Source: Megaleporinus macrocephalus (taxonomy: Eukaryota; Chordata; Actinopteri; Characiformes; Anostomidae). Taken from it: a stretch of DNA of 64,000 nt. Of the stretch, positions 36,001-47,274 are shown one piece after another; positions within the stretch are counted from its first letter, which is position 1, and each line of letters starts with the position of its first letter. The position numbers were made by a program, and so were the translations under genes. Location: the NCBI GenBank assembly GCA_021613375.1, contig CM038727.1:2413168-2477167 (forward strand). Direction: 5' to 3'. Under the pieces are notes generated by a model, which saw only the letters and a program-made list of their open reading frames with translations, searched no databases and was not told where the DNA came from.

Positions 36001-37430
36001 GACACTGTGTTCTTGATGTACTGATCTATCAGAGACTGTGTTTCTGACTTATCAAACGATCAGACACTGTGTTCTTGATGTACTGATCTATTAGACACTG
36101 TGTTTCTGACTTATCATCCGATCAGACACTGTTCTTTGTTGTACTGATCTATCAGAGACTGTGTTTCTGACTTATCAAACGATCAGACACTGTGTTTCTG
36201 ATGTACTGATCTATCAGAGACTGTGTTTCTGACTTATCAAACGATCAGACACTGTGTTTCTGATGTACTGATCTATCAGAGACTGTGTTTCTGACTTATC
36301 AACCGATCAGACACTGTGTTTCTGATGTACTGATCTATCAGAGACTGTGTTTCTGACTTATCAAACGATCAGACACTGTGTTCTTGATGTACTGATCTAT
36401 CAGAGACTGTTTCTGACTTATCAAACGATCAGACACTGTGTTCTTGATGTACTGATCTATCAGAGACTGTGTTTCTGACTTATCAAACGATCAGACACTG
36501 TGTTCTTGATGTACTGATCTATTAGAGACTGTGTTTCTGACTTATCATCCGATCAGACACTGTGTTCTTTGTTGTACTGATCTATCAGAGACTGTGTTTC
36601 TGACTTATCAAACGATCAGACACTGTGTTCTTGATGTACTGATCTATCAGAGACTGTGTTTCTGACTTATCAACCGATCAGACACTGTGTTTCTGATGTA
36701 CTGATCTATCAGAGACTGTGTTTCTGACTTATCAAACGATCAGACACTGTGTTCTTGATGTACTGATCTATCAGAGACTGTGTTTCTGACTTATCAACCG
36801 ATCAGACACTGTGTTTCTGATGTACTGATCTATCAGAGACTGTGTTTCTGACTTATCAAACGATCAGACACTGTGTTCTTGATGTACTGATCTATCAGAG
36901 ACTGTGTTTCTGACTTATCAAACGATCAGACACTGTGTTCTTGATGTACTGATCTATCAGAGACTGTGTTTCTGACTTATCAAACGATCAGACACTGTGT
37001 TCTTGATGTACTGATCTATCAGAGACTGTGTTTCTGACTTATCAAATGATCAGACACTGTGTTCTTGATGTACTGATCTATCAGAGACTGTGTTTCTGAC
37101 TTATCAACCGATCAGACACTGTGTTTCTGATGTACTGATCTATCAGAGACTGTGTTTCTGACTTATCAACCGATCAGACACTGTGTTCTTGATGTACTGA
37201 TCTATCAGAGACTGTGTTTCTGACTTATCAACCGATCAGACACTGTGTTTCTGATGTACTGATCTATCAGAGACTGTGTTTCTGACTTATCAACCGATCA
37301 GACACTGTGTTCTTGATGTACTGATCTATTAGAGACTGTGTTTCTGACTTATCAAACGATCAGACACTGTGTTCTTGATGTATTGGCGCATAAGAGTTAA
37401 TCTAACTTGTTATTCAATCAGAGACATGTG
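33085..37430 (+). repeat. 31/62-bp satellite, block 2, with higher-order structure
   Basis: From 33085 to about 33780 it is a 31-base monomer array like block 1. From about 33780 it becomes a 62-base dimer (GATCAGACACTGTGTTCTTG, ATGTACTGATCTATCAGAGA, CTGTGTTTCTGACTTATCAA, AC). Rare variants (a GTTCTTTGTTGTACTG insertion, a two-base deletion giving AGACTGTTTCTGAC, and CATCCGATCAG) recur in the same order with a period of about 865 bases: identical 64-codon open frames start at 34123, 34989 and 35853. Roughly 60 dimers in all. Confidence 0.95.
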
Positions 37431-37734
37431 GATGTTAGGAATGTCCAGGGAAGAACTGAAAAACTGTGCTCCATTTTTTTAATGTTTGTTTTAGTTTAAC
37501 TCAACTGCACCACACTTGCATCTTGAGTACCACAAGCAGGGCTGTGTACAAGGTATCACTGCGTTTTCTCTATTTATGAATTCTTTATGAGTCTGAAAAT
37601 GCTACATGCATTGCCAGCCCAAACACTGGCACTCCTGCTAAACGCTAGCTGTATAAAATATTCATTATTGCTGAAACTTTTGATCTTTCATTCAAAATAT
37701 TAACACATATCTAACCCTAATTTGACCCAGAACT
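37431..37734. other. No gene recognised
   Basis: Short unique-looking stretch between the satellite and a Tc1-type relic. Confidence 0.4.
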
Positions 37735-38165
37735 ATGTTCCTCAACTCTTTGCGTATCACAGTTTTTTCCCTTCAAGTTGGACGAGACTCACAATCCACA
37801 CTCCGGTTCATTCCAAAGGAGTTCAGTGGGGTTGAGGGGGTCAGGGCTCTGTGCAGACCACTGGAGCTCATCCACCCCAAACTCCTCCCTCCAGGTCTTT
37901 ATGGAGCTGCATTGTCTACAGGGACACAATCATGCTAGAACAGGAAAGTACTCTTTCCCATTCTTGTTTCAGCATGATCCTTCACTTGAACTGAGGGTTT
38001 AAGCCCAAACCCTAAAACCCCACCCCCAGGCCATCATCCCCACTTCAACAAACTCACCAACATTCCAGTAAGTAGCATCTTCTGGATTCATCCTTAACAT
38101 CCAGACTCCTTCATCAGATTGCCAAGACTTGAAGGCTAAGCACCACTTATGGACCCTCCTGGTGA
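37735..38165 (-). mobile_element. Heavily decayed Tc1/mariner relic
   Basis: TTCCAAAGGAGTTCAGTGGG, GTTGAGGGGGTCAGGGCTCT, CAGGTCTTTATGGAGCTGC and CTAGAACAGGAAAGTAC run in the same order as 47470-47590 of the better preserved element at 47275-48185. On the minus strand they encode a broken transposase C-terminal part. CCATCATCCCC and CATCAGATTGCCA extend the similarity to about 38165. Confidence 0.7.
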
Positions 38166-38890
38166 TTTCACATTGTTTTAGACACTAAAAATATATAAAC
38201 ATGACTGAAAATTAAAATTCGCTACTTAATTTGCTTTAAAATAGATGATTTTAATTAAATTAACGAAAAAAACAGAGTTAGCCTGGTTAGCCTTTAGCTT
38301 TAGAGTCACATGGTCTGAATAAACCAATGAGAAAACAGTTGCAGTTAAATTATTTTACAACAAATCACCACAAGGTGGCGTATAGTGGAAAAATGGAAGG
38401 CCACTGTATATGTGCCATGACACTTAGCCTTCAAGTTCGTTATCAGCTCCAGTTTTTTAATTTAAACCTCAACATCTTGGTTAAACGATCAACTGGTAGC
38501 AAACATATCTGTACCCTGAAGTATGTTGTTCACTCTGCCCAAAGCTGAAAACGATATTCGTTGCTTATAGTGGTTTTACTTCAAAGCTAAAATAGGCATT
38601 GTAAAAATAGCATCAGCTATTTGATTGAACTATCGCATCGTCTTCGTTGGGTCTGCCTCGTCTGACAGTAACTTGTTTGTACATCTTTAACTGTGTAGGT
38701 TTCACTGCCTGATTTTTAATTTCATCATAAACTATAAGCAGAAGTAAATGGACACATGCTTTATATTACTGGTGCTGCAGTTTTGTTTGTGTTTATGTGA
38801 ATCCAGCTTTCTGATTGGGTGCTATTGGTATATGTAGGGTTAAGACTGGGCTGCTGTTAGAAATAGACTATAAACTGGCCTTATGGCATC
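38166..38890. other. No gene recognised
   Basis: AT-rich unique-looking DNA. A 73-codon open frame at 38327-38548 matches nothing known. Confidence 0.4.
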
Positions 38891-39265
38891 GACTCCTGGG
38901 GTCTGTCTCAAACCCTAGTAAGTGTGTAAGTAGGCTGTCTAGGTAGTGAGTGTGTAAGTAGGCTGTCTAGGTAGTGAGTGTGTAAGTAGGCTGTCTAGGT
39001 AGTGAGTGTGTAAGTAGGCTGTCTAGGTAGTGAGTGTGTAAGTAGGCTGTCTAGGTAGTGAGTGTGTAAGTAGGCTGTCTAGGTAGTGAGTGTGTAAGTA
39101 GGCTGTCTAGGTAGCAGCTGTGTAAGTAGCAGTGTTCTCTCCTCATAAAACAGATTACTGAGACGCTCTAGTTAGAGAGAGACTGCGTCACGGCTTGTTC
39201 CCGCCCACTGCAGCACGACACCGGTGGTTTAGCTGGTTGCTAAGCTACCGGCCGGCATCCAAAAC
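38891..39265 (+). mobile_element. Half foldback element with a 28-bp internal array
   Basis: It starts with GGGTCTGTCTCAAACCCTAG, as in the element at 878-1268. Seven copies of TAAGTAGGCTGTCTAGGTAG+TGAGTGTG follow (about 38917-39112). It then continues as the parental half: GTAAGTAGCAGTGTTCTCTC, CAGATTACTGAGACGCTCTA, GTCACGGCTTGTTCCCGCCC and TGGTTTAGCTGGTTGCTAAG. The reverse strand of the first element has the 28-bp segment once. The other half is missing or unrecognisable. Confidence 0.85.
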
Positions 39266-40273
39266 AATACCCCGCTAGCATAAATGCGTATGTCTGGAGT
39301 ATAAAGTGTAAATGGTGAAGGACTCGTTACAGAGTTGATAATAAAATACTGTTTTGTGTGATTATATGACCAGAAACACATTAAAACTCCAGAGAGAATC
39401 AAAATAACTCACATGTTAAAACCACTTCACTGCTCCTAGATTAGCCTGTGTTGCATCATGGGATTGTCTTAGTGGCTGAGGAAGCGTTCGATGCTTCTTT
39501 AAAATCAGGTCTAAATAAGGTTCCTCAGTAGACAGCATGTTTAAGGTATGTAAGAATTGGGACAGTCTACATGCCGGGAGCGCATACTATGATGTAAAAT
39601 GCTGCCTATGTAGGAGCTCAGTAGGATTTAAGAAAAGTCCCACTCCAGCCTAGCAAGCACCTGACTTGTTATGCCACCATATACTTCCACTGTTTTTCTC
39701 GGCTGTTATAAAGCCTAGTGAATATCACTTAAGAGCATCATATGAATGCACTACAAACCAACCTGTAAGAGTCTACCTAGACCGAGTTCAACATTTTTAA
39801 ACTTTGGAGCAGATGTTCCACCGATACCATTGTCCTTACTTGAGAACTTCAGTTGGAAGTTGAGACACTGATGTACAGGATACAGCTGAATTGTGATGTC
39901 CTCGTATAAGGACGTAGAATCTCCGGAGGACATATTAAATTTCCCCCACATACCCATTTATTATTTCATTGTCCGTACCTTGCTTTTCTTGATCGAATTT
40001 AGGGAAGGATTAATTGGATTAGGGAGCAGACCACCCAGCAGAATGTGGCTCAGGGCCCCTAAAATGTTCAGAAATGGCCTTGGGTTTATACACACCCTGC
40101 TCTACGGGGTAGATAATTGATTGCCAAGAGGAGTGAGGTAGCGTTAGATTCAGCTGGATGGTTCTCTAATATGAGGGGCAGGCATTGGCCAATTACTGGA
40201 TTGAGCTGTAGTATTAACTGAACACTGCAGGTTACATCATTTACAATTAACGATCGTTAATAAATACCCACAA

Positions 40274-40275
<2 letters not shown>
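39266..40275. other. No gene recognised
   Basis: Unique-looking DNA. Short open frames at 39751-39957 and 39893-40120 overlap on opposite strands and match nothing known. Confidence 0.4.

Positions 40276-40308
<33 letters not shown>
40276..40308. repeat. (TA)n microsatellite at a transposon end
   Basis: A short TA run directly beside the terminal repeat of the Tc1-like element that follows. This suits the known TA target preference of Tc1/mariner transposons. Confidence 0.85.
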
Positions 40309-40312
<4 letters not shown>

Positions 40313-40856
40313 AGGGTTTGGACAATGAAACTGAAACACCTGGTTTTAGACCACAATAATTCATTAGTATGGTGTAGGACCTCCTTTTGCGGCCAATACA
40401 GCGTCAGCTGGTCTTGGGAATGACATGTACAAGTCCTGCACAGTGGTCAGAGGGATTTTAAGCCAATCTTCTTGCAGGACAGTGTTCAGGTCACTACGTG
40501 ATGCTGGTGGAGGAAAACGTATCCTGACTCGCTCCTCCAAAACACCCCAAAGTGGCTCAATAATATTTAGATCTGGTGACTGTGTAGGCCATGGGAGATG
40601 TTCAACTTCAGTTTCATGTTCATCAAACCATCTTTCTCCAGTCTTGCTGTGTGAATTGGTGCTTTGTCATCCTGATACACGGCACCACCTTCAGGATACA
40701 ATGTTTGAACCATTGGATGCACATGGTCCTCCAGAATGGTTCGGTAGTCCTTGGCAGTGATGTGCCCATCTAGCACAAGTTTTGGGCCAAACCATCACTG
40801 ATCCACCCCCATGCTTCACTCTGGGCATGCAACAGTCTGGGTGGGCTTCTCCACAC
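40309..40856 (-). pseudogene. Tc1-like transposon end with broken transposase
   Basis: The terminal repeat is CAAGGGTTTGGACAATGAAA then CTGAAACACCTG. On the minus strand, 40567-40776 carries YQDDKAPIHTA, with the second catalytic Asp of the DDE transposase. After a one-base deletion near 40628 the frame shifts, and DLNIIEPLW with the catalytic Glu follows at 40550-40580. The HTH and first catalytic parts are missing: similarity ends near 40856 with deletions (GCCAAACCATCACTGATCC directly after TTTTGG). It is a dead partial copy. Confidence 0.9.
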
Positions 40857-41499
40857 CTCTCCTGTAAAGTTGCCATATTGGAGATACAGCAACGATACAG
40901 AGTACAAACTACGCAAGCACAAAGATCTCTCACCTGTCAGGTAGTTCACTGCAGCCTGAAGTTTGTCCACTTCACTGTAATGAGTTACAATGGTAAGAAC
41001 AGAGGGTCAGCTGCTAGCTTTTAGCTTAGCATGGAGACCAGTTGGTTTCCACACACACTGCCTACAGCTCTCCTCACTCGGCCTGGCTGCTCCGGGCAAT
41101 GCCGGGGTCCGGGGGCATGAATGGCTTGTAATCTTTACCAAATTCCAGCAGCACCTGACAGTGGGTGGAAGAAACCTCAAGTGCAAGAAATGAATGTGTG
41201 ACACGAATGGTATATATTATATTTCAAAGCTGTTGGAACAAAACCTCGGTCAACGTAACTAGACTATTGGTATTTCGGTTGATTCATTATCATGGGATTG
41301 GTAAACAATGTAAGGTATAATAAGCATTTTCAATGCTTGTTGATTCAATTTTTGGGTCAGATGTTCAGTCAAATTTGATTGTTTGTCATGTTTCCGTTAT
41401 GACTGTTTTCAGGACTGAAGGAAGACAATTTTAGTCTTTACAGGATGAAAGATAACATAACAGTAGAAAGTAGAAAGAGTTTTTGGTGTTGGCCCCGTC
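40857..41499. other. Dispersed sequence without a recognised gene
   Basis: CTCTCCTGTAAAGTTGCCAT then ATTGGAGATAC resembles 24782-24812 (CTCTCCTGTAAAGTTGCTAT, TTTGGAGACAC), so this is probably another dispersed repeat fused to the Tc1 break point. No gene was recognised. Confidence 0.4.
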
Positions 41500-42855
41500 C
41501 TCTACCCAGGTCTTGAAGCCTCAAGACCCTTGCAGAACCTGCCAGAGCAGTAAGGTCCTTGCAAATCCTGCTGTGGTGTCAAGACCCTCTGAGATCTAGC
41601 TGGAGCATTAGAATCTCCCAGATTCTCCCAGAGTGTCCCTTGCAGATCCTGTCATAGCATCAAGACTCTTGTACATCCTGCTGGAGCATCAAGACCCTTG
41701 CGGATGCAACCAGAGCAACAAGACCCTCACAGATCCTGCCAGAGTGTCAAGACCCTTGCAAATCCTGCCACAGCATCAGGATCATCGCAGATCCTGCTCA
41801 AGCACCTTGACCCTCACAGATCCTGCTGAAGTGTCAAGACCTTCACAGATCCTGCCAGAGCAACAAGATCATCACAGTTCTTTAGGATTGTCAAGACCCT
41901 CAAAGATCCTACTGGAGCGTCAAGACCCTAAAAGATCCTGCCAGACCTTTGTAGATCCTGCTGAAGTGTCAAGACCCTCGCAGACCCTGCAGAAACATCA
42001 AGACTCTCACAGATCCTGCTGAAGTGTCAAGACCTTCACAGATCCTGCTGAAGTGTCAAGACCTTTACAGATCCTGCAGAAACGTCAAGACTCTCACAGA
42101 TCCCGCTGAAGTGTCAAGACCTTCACAGATCCTGCAGAAACGTCAAGACTCTCACAGATCCTGCTCAAGTGTCAAGACCTTCACAGATCCTTTAGAAACA
42201 TCAAGATCCTTACAGATCCTGCTGAAGTGTCAAGACCTTCACAGATCCTGCTGAAGTGTCAAGACCTTCACAGATCCTGCAGAAACGTCAAGACTCTCAC
42301 AGATCCTGCTGAAGTGTCAAGACCTTCACAGATCCTGTAGAAACATCAAGACTCTCACAGATCCTGCTGAAGTGTCAAGACCTTCACAGATCCTGTAGAA
42401 ACATCAAGATCCTTACAGATCCTGCTGAAGTGTCAAGACCTTCACAGATCGTACTGAAATGTCAAGACCTTCACAGACCCTGGCAGAGCAATGAGATCAT
42501 CACATTTCTTTAGGAATGTCAAGACCCTCAAAGATCCTGCTGGAGCATCAAGACCCTAAAAGATTCTGCCAGACCCTTGTAGATCCTGCTGAAGTGTCAA
42601 GACCTTCACAGATCCTGCTGAAGTGTCAAGACCCTCACAAATCCTACTAAAGTGTCAAGACCCTCACAGATCCTGCCAGAGCAACAAGATCATTACAGTT
42701 CTTTTGGAGTGTCAAGATCCTCAAAGATCCTGCCAGACATTTGTAGATCCTGCTAAAGTGTCAAGACCTTCACAGATCTTGCTAAAGTGTCAAGACCTTC
42801 ATCAAAACCCTTTCAGCTCTTGTTACAGCATCAAGACCCTCACAGATCGTGCTGG
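41500..42855 (+). repeat. 29-bp minisatellite, degenerate
   Basis: The unit approximates AGATCCTGCTGAAGTGTCAA+GACCTTCAC, with variants TGCAGAAACGTCAAGACTCT and TGCCAGAGCAACAAGATCAT. It is cleanest at 42010-42470 and diverged at the ends. A pair of similar multi-unit segments (41840-41980 and 42475-42760) suggests segmental duplication. Open frames in it are translated repeat. Confidence 0.9.
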
Positions 42856-44250
42856 ATAGGAATGGTTGGGTTGGAGCCTACCCCTGAGACAACCAAGCAG
42901 AGCCAAATCGATGATGATGGTGGGTAGAAAGAAGGCGAGTGTCAAAACCTCAGCACCTGTGAGACACTTGTAGGTCCACAATTAGTCCAGAGTAATTAAC
43001 AACATTATCTTTCTAGCAGAGTTCCACTAAAGCTTCCAACAAACCTCTGAATTATACGATTCTGTGTGCAATATCTAATTAATCCAAGATGTTCTCAGAA
43101 GAAACGTATTCTGTTCTCTATTCGAGTGCTCTTAATTAGGGACAGTCATATTTATTTAACATGTATAAACATGACTCTGGGGTTTAATCATATTCAGAGT
43201 ATTTGCCAAACGAGCTCAATGTAGAGAATCAATTAGACAGTAAATAGATCCACAGTGTAAACCTTTATAATGCCCCGGGAAGTCTGTACCCTTCGCCAAG
43301 AGGTCCGAGATTCTTCTATTTCTTATTGTTGCTGAATATAATGTGATGAATTATGCATAGAGTGTCTTGCAGAGACGGTCCAGCAATCCAGATTCAAATT
43401 CAGTTTAAAGGACGCCATGAAACATGAACCCAGAGCTGCGATGATGAAAACCCGGAATAATGAAACCCAAATTAGCGACACTGCTGACATCACAGGCCAA
43501 CTGACAGGTGATTGTCCCTGTTAGTCTCAGGGATTCTGGGAACAGATTTTGTTTTCTGAAAACTTTCCATACGTCTCAGGGCGATTTCTTTCTTTGCCAG
43601 TGGTCCTTCTTGTCCCACAGGAGCCGATGGGACGGTTCTCTTCAGCGGCTTCTCAGCCAAAAAAAAAAAAAAAAAAACAGAAAGGGGAGGAGAACAAGAT
43701 CAAGGAGTCCACACATGGCCATGTTTTATTCTCTTTCTCTTCGTTCTGACTTTCGCTCACTCGCTTGCCTGCTCGCTCTGGAATCTGAGCATACCTGAGG
43801 GATGCTGAGGCCCAAGGGCCGGGGATGGCTCCCCTAAATTAGATCCAACCTGTCCAGCTCCACGCCGTATGAATAATTCTGTTATGAGGCGTAAGTGAAA
43901 GGACTTGATCTGCAGGCTCTTCAGAAGCTCGTGGGGCGGCTGCAGCTGGTTACAGTCAAGGAGGCTGATCCCTTCCAGGAGGCAGCATGATCTGGGGTCG
44001 GGTTTCTTCAATGATCTTATCAAATTTAGTTGATTTTCATCAGCTGGTCTAAACTCAAAGGTCTCTGGTGTGGTTCCCAAGGCCAGGCTCCGCCCCCTTG
44101 CCAACTCTGTTTGGTGTGTAAGACCTCTTTGTCACTATCTTTCCTACAAACTTTTGCTCCATGTGTTCACTGTCTTGGGATGTGGACCCAGGATTCTACT
44201 TTTCACCCAGATTATTGAGCTGCTTCACATTTATTAACATATGTTAACCA
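42856..44250. promoter_or_regulatory. Unique DNA with a candidate conserved non-coding element
   Basis: The stretch 42980-43500 is free of tandem repeats and rich in homeodomain-type sites: CAATTAGTCC, GAGTAATTAACAAC, ATATCTAATTAATCC, GCTCTTAATTAGGG and GAATCAATTAGAC. Composition suggests an enhancer-like element, but conservation was not tested. A run of 18 A lies at 43660-43677. Open frames at 43508-43798 and 43757-44104 overlap on opposite strands and match nothing known. Confidence 0.35.
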
Positions 44251-44591
44251 GTGTTATATAATCTTTGTGCTCAGTTGTCACGCATCCCTCAGGGGACTCC
44301 ATTTCCCAGGATCCCGGGGGGAATCACATGGAAGTCAACCCTACATCCTGCTCCAATCACTGCTCTCAGTCAGTGCTGACTAATTTCACCTGTTCAGGAA
44401 GAGCAGTTAGTTTAAAGTTTGGGTTTTCAATCAAGAACTTTGTGAGGTTTCGTTTCTTAATAGAACGACTGAGTGGTTCATTACATAGTCCAGCAGTCCT
44501 GTAATCTATGATAAAGTGTCCGCCATTCTGCTTTGAGATCTATAACTGGTGACCCTTACAGTACTCACCACTGCAGACTCTATGATAGAGT

Positions 44592-45055
44592 TTGTTGGTC
44601 CTCACTAGCTGCATGAAGAGAATCTCATTGGCTTATTTTTATCTAGAAATCACTCTCTGGCCATTTGCCAGCTTACATCAGCCACTAGATTTTAGCTACA
44701 GTGCACCAGCGAGCTGGAGTTCTCTACAGGAAACTCTGAAGCTCAGCTCGCTGGGATCACAGAGCCATTTCAAACTTTTAGTTTCTAGTCACCAACAGTG
44801 CCATATTTGTATGTATTTTATGTTTATTTTATTATTATTATTTTTTTTTTACATTTATAATTTATTCATCTACATTAAATGTTTATTTTTAAATTTGTAT
44901 TTTATTTATTCTTATTATTTTTGTTCGTTATCAGTTTTAATCTCTTATTTAAATGTTTTCAATCCCTTAAATTGTAAATGCTCAGCTGCATTGCAAATGA
45001 GGGTCACCCCTCAATGTATTTCCAAGATAAAATAAAGGTTGATTGATTGAATGAT
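44592..45055 (+). mobile_element. 3' end of a LINE, 5'-truncated
   Basis: In the plus-strand frame, FSYSAPASWSSLQETLK and SLGSQSHFKLL resemble the 'APxxWNSLPxxLR..SLxxFKxxLK' end of several LINE polyproteins. After an AT-rich 3' region, TGCAAATGAGGGTCACCCCT, CAATGTATTTCC and AAAATAAAGG lead into a TTGATTGATTGAATGA tail at 45039-45052. That tail structure fits a LINE 3' terminus. The catalytic domain is absent. Confidence 0.6.
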
Positions 45056-45469
45056 ACTTGTTATTGGTTTTCCGGTTTCCGACTCTGTTTTACCTTTCAG
45101 ATTTTGGTTGCCAGTGTTTCTATAGTCTTTTCTGGATTTGACCTTTGCCTGTTTTATGACTTCGTCTGTGCTTTATGTTTAATTTATTGATGCCTCACGC
45201 TTTTTCGACTGCAAGCGTCTCATCAGATTCGTCACATCAGTTCAGCCCACAGTGTCTTCCTGGGTCCACATCTGGGCCACGTCTCGCCGCCGTCCAGTGA
45301 AAATCTAAATTTTTGACGAGTTTTATTTTTTCATCATTTTATTTTTACATCATTTAAAAGAAGCAGATGTCGTTAACAAATTCATGATGAATAGACCAAT
45401 AGAAATGCTCCAAAATATCTTGGAAAAAAATCTGGTTCCATTGACTATAAAGAGAGTTTTGAAGATTTG

Positions 45470-45548
<79 letters not shown>
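45470..45548. repeat. (TA)n microsatellite
   Basis: About 78 bases of pure TA immediately before the truncated 5' end of a Tc1-like element. Confidence 0.95.
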
Positions 45549-45551
<3 letters not shown>

Positions 45552-46108
45552 AATTGAAGGCATACTGAACTACCATGGCTACCACAGCATCTTGCAGCGG
45601 CATGCTATTCCATCCGGTTTGCGTTTAGTTGGACCATCAATTATTTTTCAACAGGACAATGACCCCAAACCCACCTGTGTAAGGGCTATTTGAACAAGAA
45701 GGAGAGTGATGGGGTGCTGCGCCAGATGACCTGGCCTCCACAGTGTGACCTGAACCCAATTGAGATGGTTTAGGGTGAGCTGGACCGCAGAGTGAAGGCA
45801 AAAGCATCTCTGGGAACTCCTTCAAGACTGTTGGAAGACCATTTCAGGTGACTACCTCTTGAAGCTCCTCAAGAGAATGCCAAGAGTGTGCGAAGCAGTA
45901 ATCAAAGCAAAAGGTGTCTACTTTAAAGAACCTAGAATAAAATACATATTTTCAGTTGTTTCACACTTTTTTGTTTAGTATATATTTCCACATGTGTTAA
46001 TTCATAGTTTTGATGCCTTCAGTGTGAATCTACAATTTTCATAATCATGAAAATAAAGAAAACTCTTTGAATGAGAAGGTGTGTCCAAACTTTTGGTCTG
46101 TAATGTAT
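45549..46108 (+). pseudogene. Tc1-like transposon, 3' half with dead transposase
   Basis: The plus strand carries the C-terminal part of a Tc1 transposase: CAACAGGACAATGACCCC (QQDND, second catalytic Asp), ATGACCTGGCCTCCACAG (MTWPPQ), GACCTGAACCCAATTGAGAT (DLNPIE with the catalytic Glu), then the premature stop in GGTTTAGGGTGAG (W to stop). A one-base loss also breaks the frame before GTAAGGGCTATTTGA. The end is GAGAAGGTGTGTCCAAACTT then TTGGTCTGTAA, the terminal repeat of a very common fish Tc1 family. The 5' half is missing. Confidence 0.93.
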
Positions 46109-46111
46109 AGA

Positions 46112-46635
46112 TATACACTACTGCTCAAAAGTTTAGAATCACTTTAGAATTTCATTTCATGCAATTTTCATGCAATTCACAAACAATACTGTCCATTTCA
46201 CAATGAATGTAAGTATATCAGATGATTTTTAAAGAATAAAAATGTTTGTATTAAAGTCTATTTTTGTATAGAGGCTTATTTTACATATAGTCCTATTATC
46301 AGTAATTCTCAGTCCTCTGTCTAAATCTCCTGGTACGACCACCAATCCAAGTTAAGGATGTTATTGGACTAATTGGTTGTTAGGACACTCTTGATCAATT
46401 GTGATCACAGCTGAAAGACATTCTACTAATAAGTGAGTATAAAAGGGAACAACATTCTAGGTTAGTTTAGTATCTGAAGATCAGCAGTTGATGGCTTGCT
46501 GACCGACTCACAATGACCAGAAAGAAACAACTTTCTTTAGAGACCCGTCAGTCCATTGTTGTGTTAAGGAAGAAGATACTCCATTAAAACAAGAACATTT
46601 CACTGTGATCCCAAACTTTTGACTGGTAATGTACA
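46112..46635 (+). mobile_element. Non-autonomous Tc1-like element with residual start codon
   Basis: The ends are TACACTACTGCTCAAAAGTT and the complement-related AACTTTTGACTGGTAATGTA, which is TIR-like. Inside is the 5' region of a Tc1 transposon ending in ATG at 46513, then 24 codons (MTRKKQLSLETRQSIVVLRK plus ILH) to TAA at 46585-46587. Those codons are the start of a transposase N-terminal helix-turn-helix. The rest of the gene is deleted up to the right terminal repeat. It abuts the preceding Tc1 copy. Confidence 0.85.
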
Positions 46636-47274
46636 TATATATTAAATATTAAATATTAATCAGCATTAATACAGTACGTAGTGCTCTTATTTACATCAGT
46701 GTGTTTATTTAACCCTTTCCAAGCCTCTTCTTGTGGAAACAACTCAGTAGTATTTGTTTTATAAAGCCTTTAAAGCCACACTCTGCTAGAGAAAACTCAC
46801 ACACAGCCTTGCCTGCTGTGTCTCATCACAGTTCCCACCAATTAGTAAGCTTCAAAAATAATGATAAGAATATATTTTATCTGTTTTTAATTTGACAGAT
46901 TCTAAAATATCTAAGAAAGTGTAAATGAACATTTTAATGACAGTTTAATAGCCTAATTAATTAAGCTCATAGCTGAGAAGGCTAAAATTAATACCCATCA
47001 TGCTTCATTTTTTACGAGTGGTGATCACAAAGCAGCTAACTTGCCAAAAGAAAACAACAACACAGTAAACAGATAATTACACCCTATTATTTATAATTTA
47101 ATAACTGCCTGTTTTAAAAAGCTGAAGCCTTCTTGGATCTAGTTTAGAACATCAAAGTGATAGTTTATTTATATAAGAACATTTATTGACATGATGATTC
47201 CAAATTCCTCACTGGTATATCATCTACTGTCATGTATAAAGACGCCGAAAGGAAGCGATTGCGGTTGTTTTTAT
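46636..47274. other. No gene recognised
   Basis: AT-rich unique-looking DNA without tandem units or long open frames. Confidence 0.45.

Noticed and set aside
33085..37430. A CRISPR-like array (about 30-base repeats at regular spacing)
   Set aside because: Repeats are contiguous without unique spacers, the host is a vertebrate, and no cas-like genes are present. The periodicity is that of a satellite.
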